Shown piece by piece: positions 63,501-64,000 of a stretch of 64,000 nucleotides of DNA. The notes beneath the pieces were generated by a model. That model searched no databases and was not told the origin of the DNA. It saw nothing but the letters and a program-made list of their open reading frames with translations. How positions within the stretch are numbered: position 1 is the stretch's first letter; each line of letters begins with the position of its first letter. The stretch spans positions 1-64,000 of the forward strand of contig JAEYRB010000050.1 of NCBI GenBank assembly GCA_023409735.1. The letters run 5' to 3'. A program made the translations under genes and the position numbers. Source of the DNA: Bacillota bacterium (GTDB lineage Bacteria; Bacillota; Clostridia; Acetivibrionales; DTU013).

Positions 63501-64000
63501 GAATATATCACAACAGACAAAGATGAGAATTCCGGCAATGGAATGGCCGAGGGCGGTGAAGGAGGAGATGCATATACCAGAAGTGACTTCAAGGACAGCG
63601 CACTATTTACTTCTGTTACGTCAGGAAGCAACGGAAAAGCCGAAGCAAGCTTTAAGCTGCCTGACAATCTGACTTCCTGGAGAGTAACCTATCAGGCTGT
63701 TACAGATAAGCTCGAAGCAGGCAGCGGCAAAATAAATGTTTCTTCTAAGCTTCCATTCTTTGTCGACACCATATTTAACAAGGTGTACATTACCGGCGAT
63801 ACTCCATCCATAATAGTGAGAGCTTATGGTACAGAGCTTGATAGTAATGCTCAGGTCAGCTATAAGGTTTATCTGGATAATGGAACTGCAACTAAAGAGT
63901 ACAGCGCAGTCGGCAAGGCTGCTGCTAATACGGAGATAGCTTTGGACAGTCTTACTGCAGGAAGCTACACTATAAGAGTCGATGGTACAAGTGGAAAGCT
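60501..64000 (+). CDS. Alpha-2-macroglobulin-like protein (partial, 3' end beyond window)
   Basis: Open frame from ATG (GAGGT upstream) to the window end, at least 1166 residues. N-terminal hydrophobic anchor (TFITIAATAAVLAIAVVAAARLGLF), then Big_5/Ig-like domains (about 55-250), several MG-type beta-domains, and near the end the A2M-domain block DSALFTSVTSGSNGKAEASF and DNLTSWRVTYQA. Such surface proteins trap proteases. A bait region rich in Gly/Glu (GNGMAEGGEGGDAYTR) precedes the A2M domain. Whether the thioester motif is present lies beyond the window. Confidence 0.9.
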   Translation, partial: MKNKFMGFLKSRTFITIAATAAVLAIAVVAAARLGLFAGKTPAEVFKPQKDTTMYTPASLNITAVESDSLGVSPTSAFKLKFSGPADENSLEQALSVKPEQTFKLKKVNNSEYDLVFDQPLETDSIYQFILSDKNTGEKKSWAFQTKKSLNVLRTLPRDKAVQVPVNSGIEITFNCEGIQKPEDYFEITPSVKGRFEQHSKTLVFVPESLDKNTIYTVKIKKGVGINGSNEKLSNDYSFTFQTEIAENIKNTTYFSFSQNLFTVSPKSVPALQIYAEDSLIDKEVSVQLFNYPDTDSFITDLKASVKTPYWALSNDNDVVYDESKLVKASSVKARIVSNQDNFWNNNFLLLPESLPDGYYLVKVDIEGKYYYAQFQVNAAAVYLMVTQNKALAWVNDSLTGTPLKNAEVTINDANSSKTDETGMAVLKNEIQESSDTSYLYFTIKPEHMLPYVAQVSSNSPYFYNSRYYYGSNINTVDNYWSYMYLDKSIYLPSDTINVWGILKPRNSKSSETEAKLELIRYDYSGYDENVSVLSSKKVKISSNGTFSGSLNLANYNPGGYNIRLVMGDQTVIMQQYLQVIEYTKPAYKIDITSNHNFMYAWEENNFKINAAFFEGTPASGIKLDYNCYVGGGFNKEGQLTSDETGSSTLSIVPDSGEKGWRPTSMNLRVSNSEAEEQQVNAYSNVLVFPKDTMIEVNSSMDGQSVKAEILTSMIDLTKLGDSKANYYSQDEYRGAPVNMSVTATLYESHYEKIVTGTYYDYINKVTREKYNYEEVKNVINKYTFTTVDGKHEINFTADKDKWYYLEISCKDSAGRSITETEYLNTWNYYNMYNQDKYTIETGYNKYKLNEKVNLNVNYNGETAPSSNRYLYVRLMNGILDFSVVNDPSYSFVYDKSLIPNMYVKAVCFDGIRLHDIGMQQYIYDSNEKKLDISVTADKESYKPGDTVNLSFSVKGPDGKPCSSEINISVVDEALFSLWQQNVDILSGLYSPAVSSGLMSEYITTDKDENSGNGMAEGGEGGDAYTRSDFKDSALFTSVTSGSNGKAEASFKLPDNLTSWRVTYQAVTDKLEAGSGKINVSSKLPFFVDTIFNKVYITGDTPSIIVRAYGTELDSNAQVSYKVYLDNGTATKEYSAVGKAAANTEIALDSLTAGSYTIRVDGTSGK

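Overview
The window is low-GC DNA from an anaerobic, Gram-positive-type clostridium. Support comes from an [FeFe] hydrogenase, PPi-dependent phosphofructokinase, T-box and c-di-AMP (ydaO) riboswitches, BlaR/BlaI, DivIVA, FeoAB, 2-hydroxyacyl-CoA dehydratase activators and strong AGGAGG ribosome sites. A cellulolytic relative (Ruminiclostridium/Acetivibrio group) is my best guess, but the genus cannot be fixed from this sequence. No rRNA, tRNA, CRISPR array or intact insertion sequence was seen.

Layout. 1-2.7 kb: a sugar ABC importer operon (minus strand). 3.3-4.4 kb: a small membrane fragment and an esterase. 4.5-12.5 kb: a sulfur-amino-acid import operon (minus strand) with a divergent Rrf2 regulator. 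12.6-19.6 kb: accessory genes (BlaR1/BlaI sensor-repressor, PAF-acetylhydrolase-like hydrolase, membrane M28 peptidase) with decayed DNA. 19.9-26.5 kb: guaA, a radical SAM gene and larC, larB and a second larE for the nickel-pincer cofactor. 26.5-36.1 kb: prfB with its frameshift, an ANTAR regulator, a T-box-controlled Lrp-aminotransferase pair, divIVA, trxA, and a phosphodiester-glycosidase/propeller pair. 36.3-42.5 kb: glucan phosphorylase, a DacF-like protein lacking its nucleophile, a dapB-like gene behind a c-di-AMP riboswitch, bacteriohemerythrin. 42.7-48.1 kb: three dehydratase-activator-type genes, a MerR and a VOC protein. 48.5-57.7 kb: DtxR/MntR repressor divergent from feoAB, class II aldolase, a GltD-[FeFe] hydrogenase fusion, PPi-PFK. 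58-64 kb: PEBP protein, CCA-adding enzyme, and the start of an alpha-2-macroglobulin-like protein cut by the window end.

The most notable system is at 4.5-12.5 kb. One lipoprotein joins an SBP_bac_3 (cystine/polar amino-acid type) receptor to an NlpA/MetQ (methionine type) receptor. Its operon encodes both cognate transporters (MetNI and a two-permease plus ATPase set), then TcdA and LarE. The leader encodes a 45-residue peptide whose core is almost only Met and Cys, followed by a terminator whose left arm can instead pair with the leader-peptide coding region. A second short Cys-rich ORF lies between that terminator and the receptor. The leader promoter and the divergent rrf2 promoter share the same CCTATT...AATAGG inverted repeat. 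I infer a Cys/Met-responsive regulon with transcriptional repression plus leader-peptide attenuation.

A second theme is small repeats at gene ends: degenerate copies of the larE and blaR1 3' ends lie just downstream of those genes, a 49-bp repeat spans the stop codons of two unrelated genes, and a 45-bp repeat occurs three times, once inside feoB.
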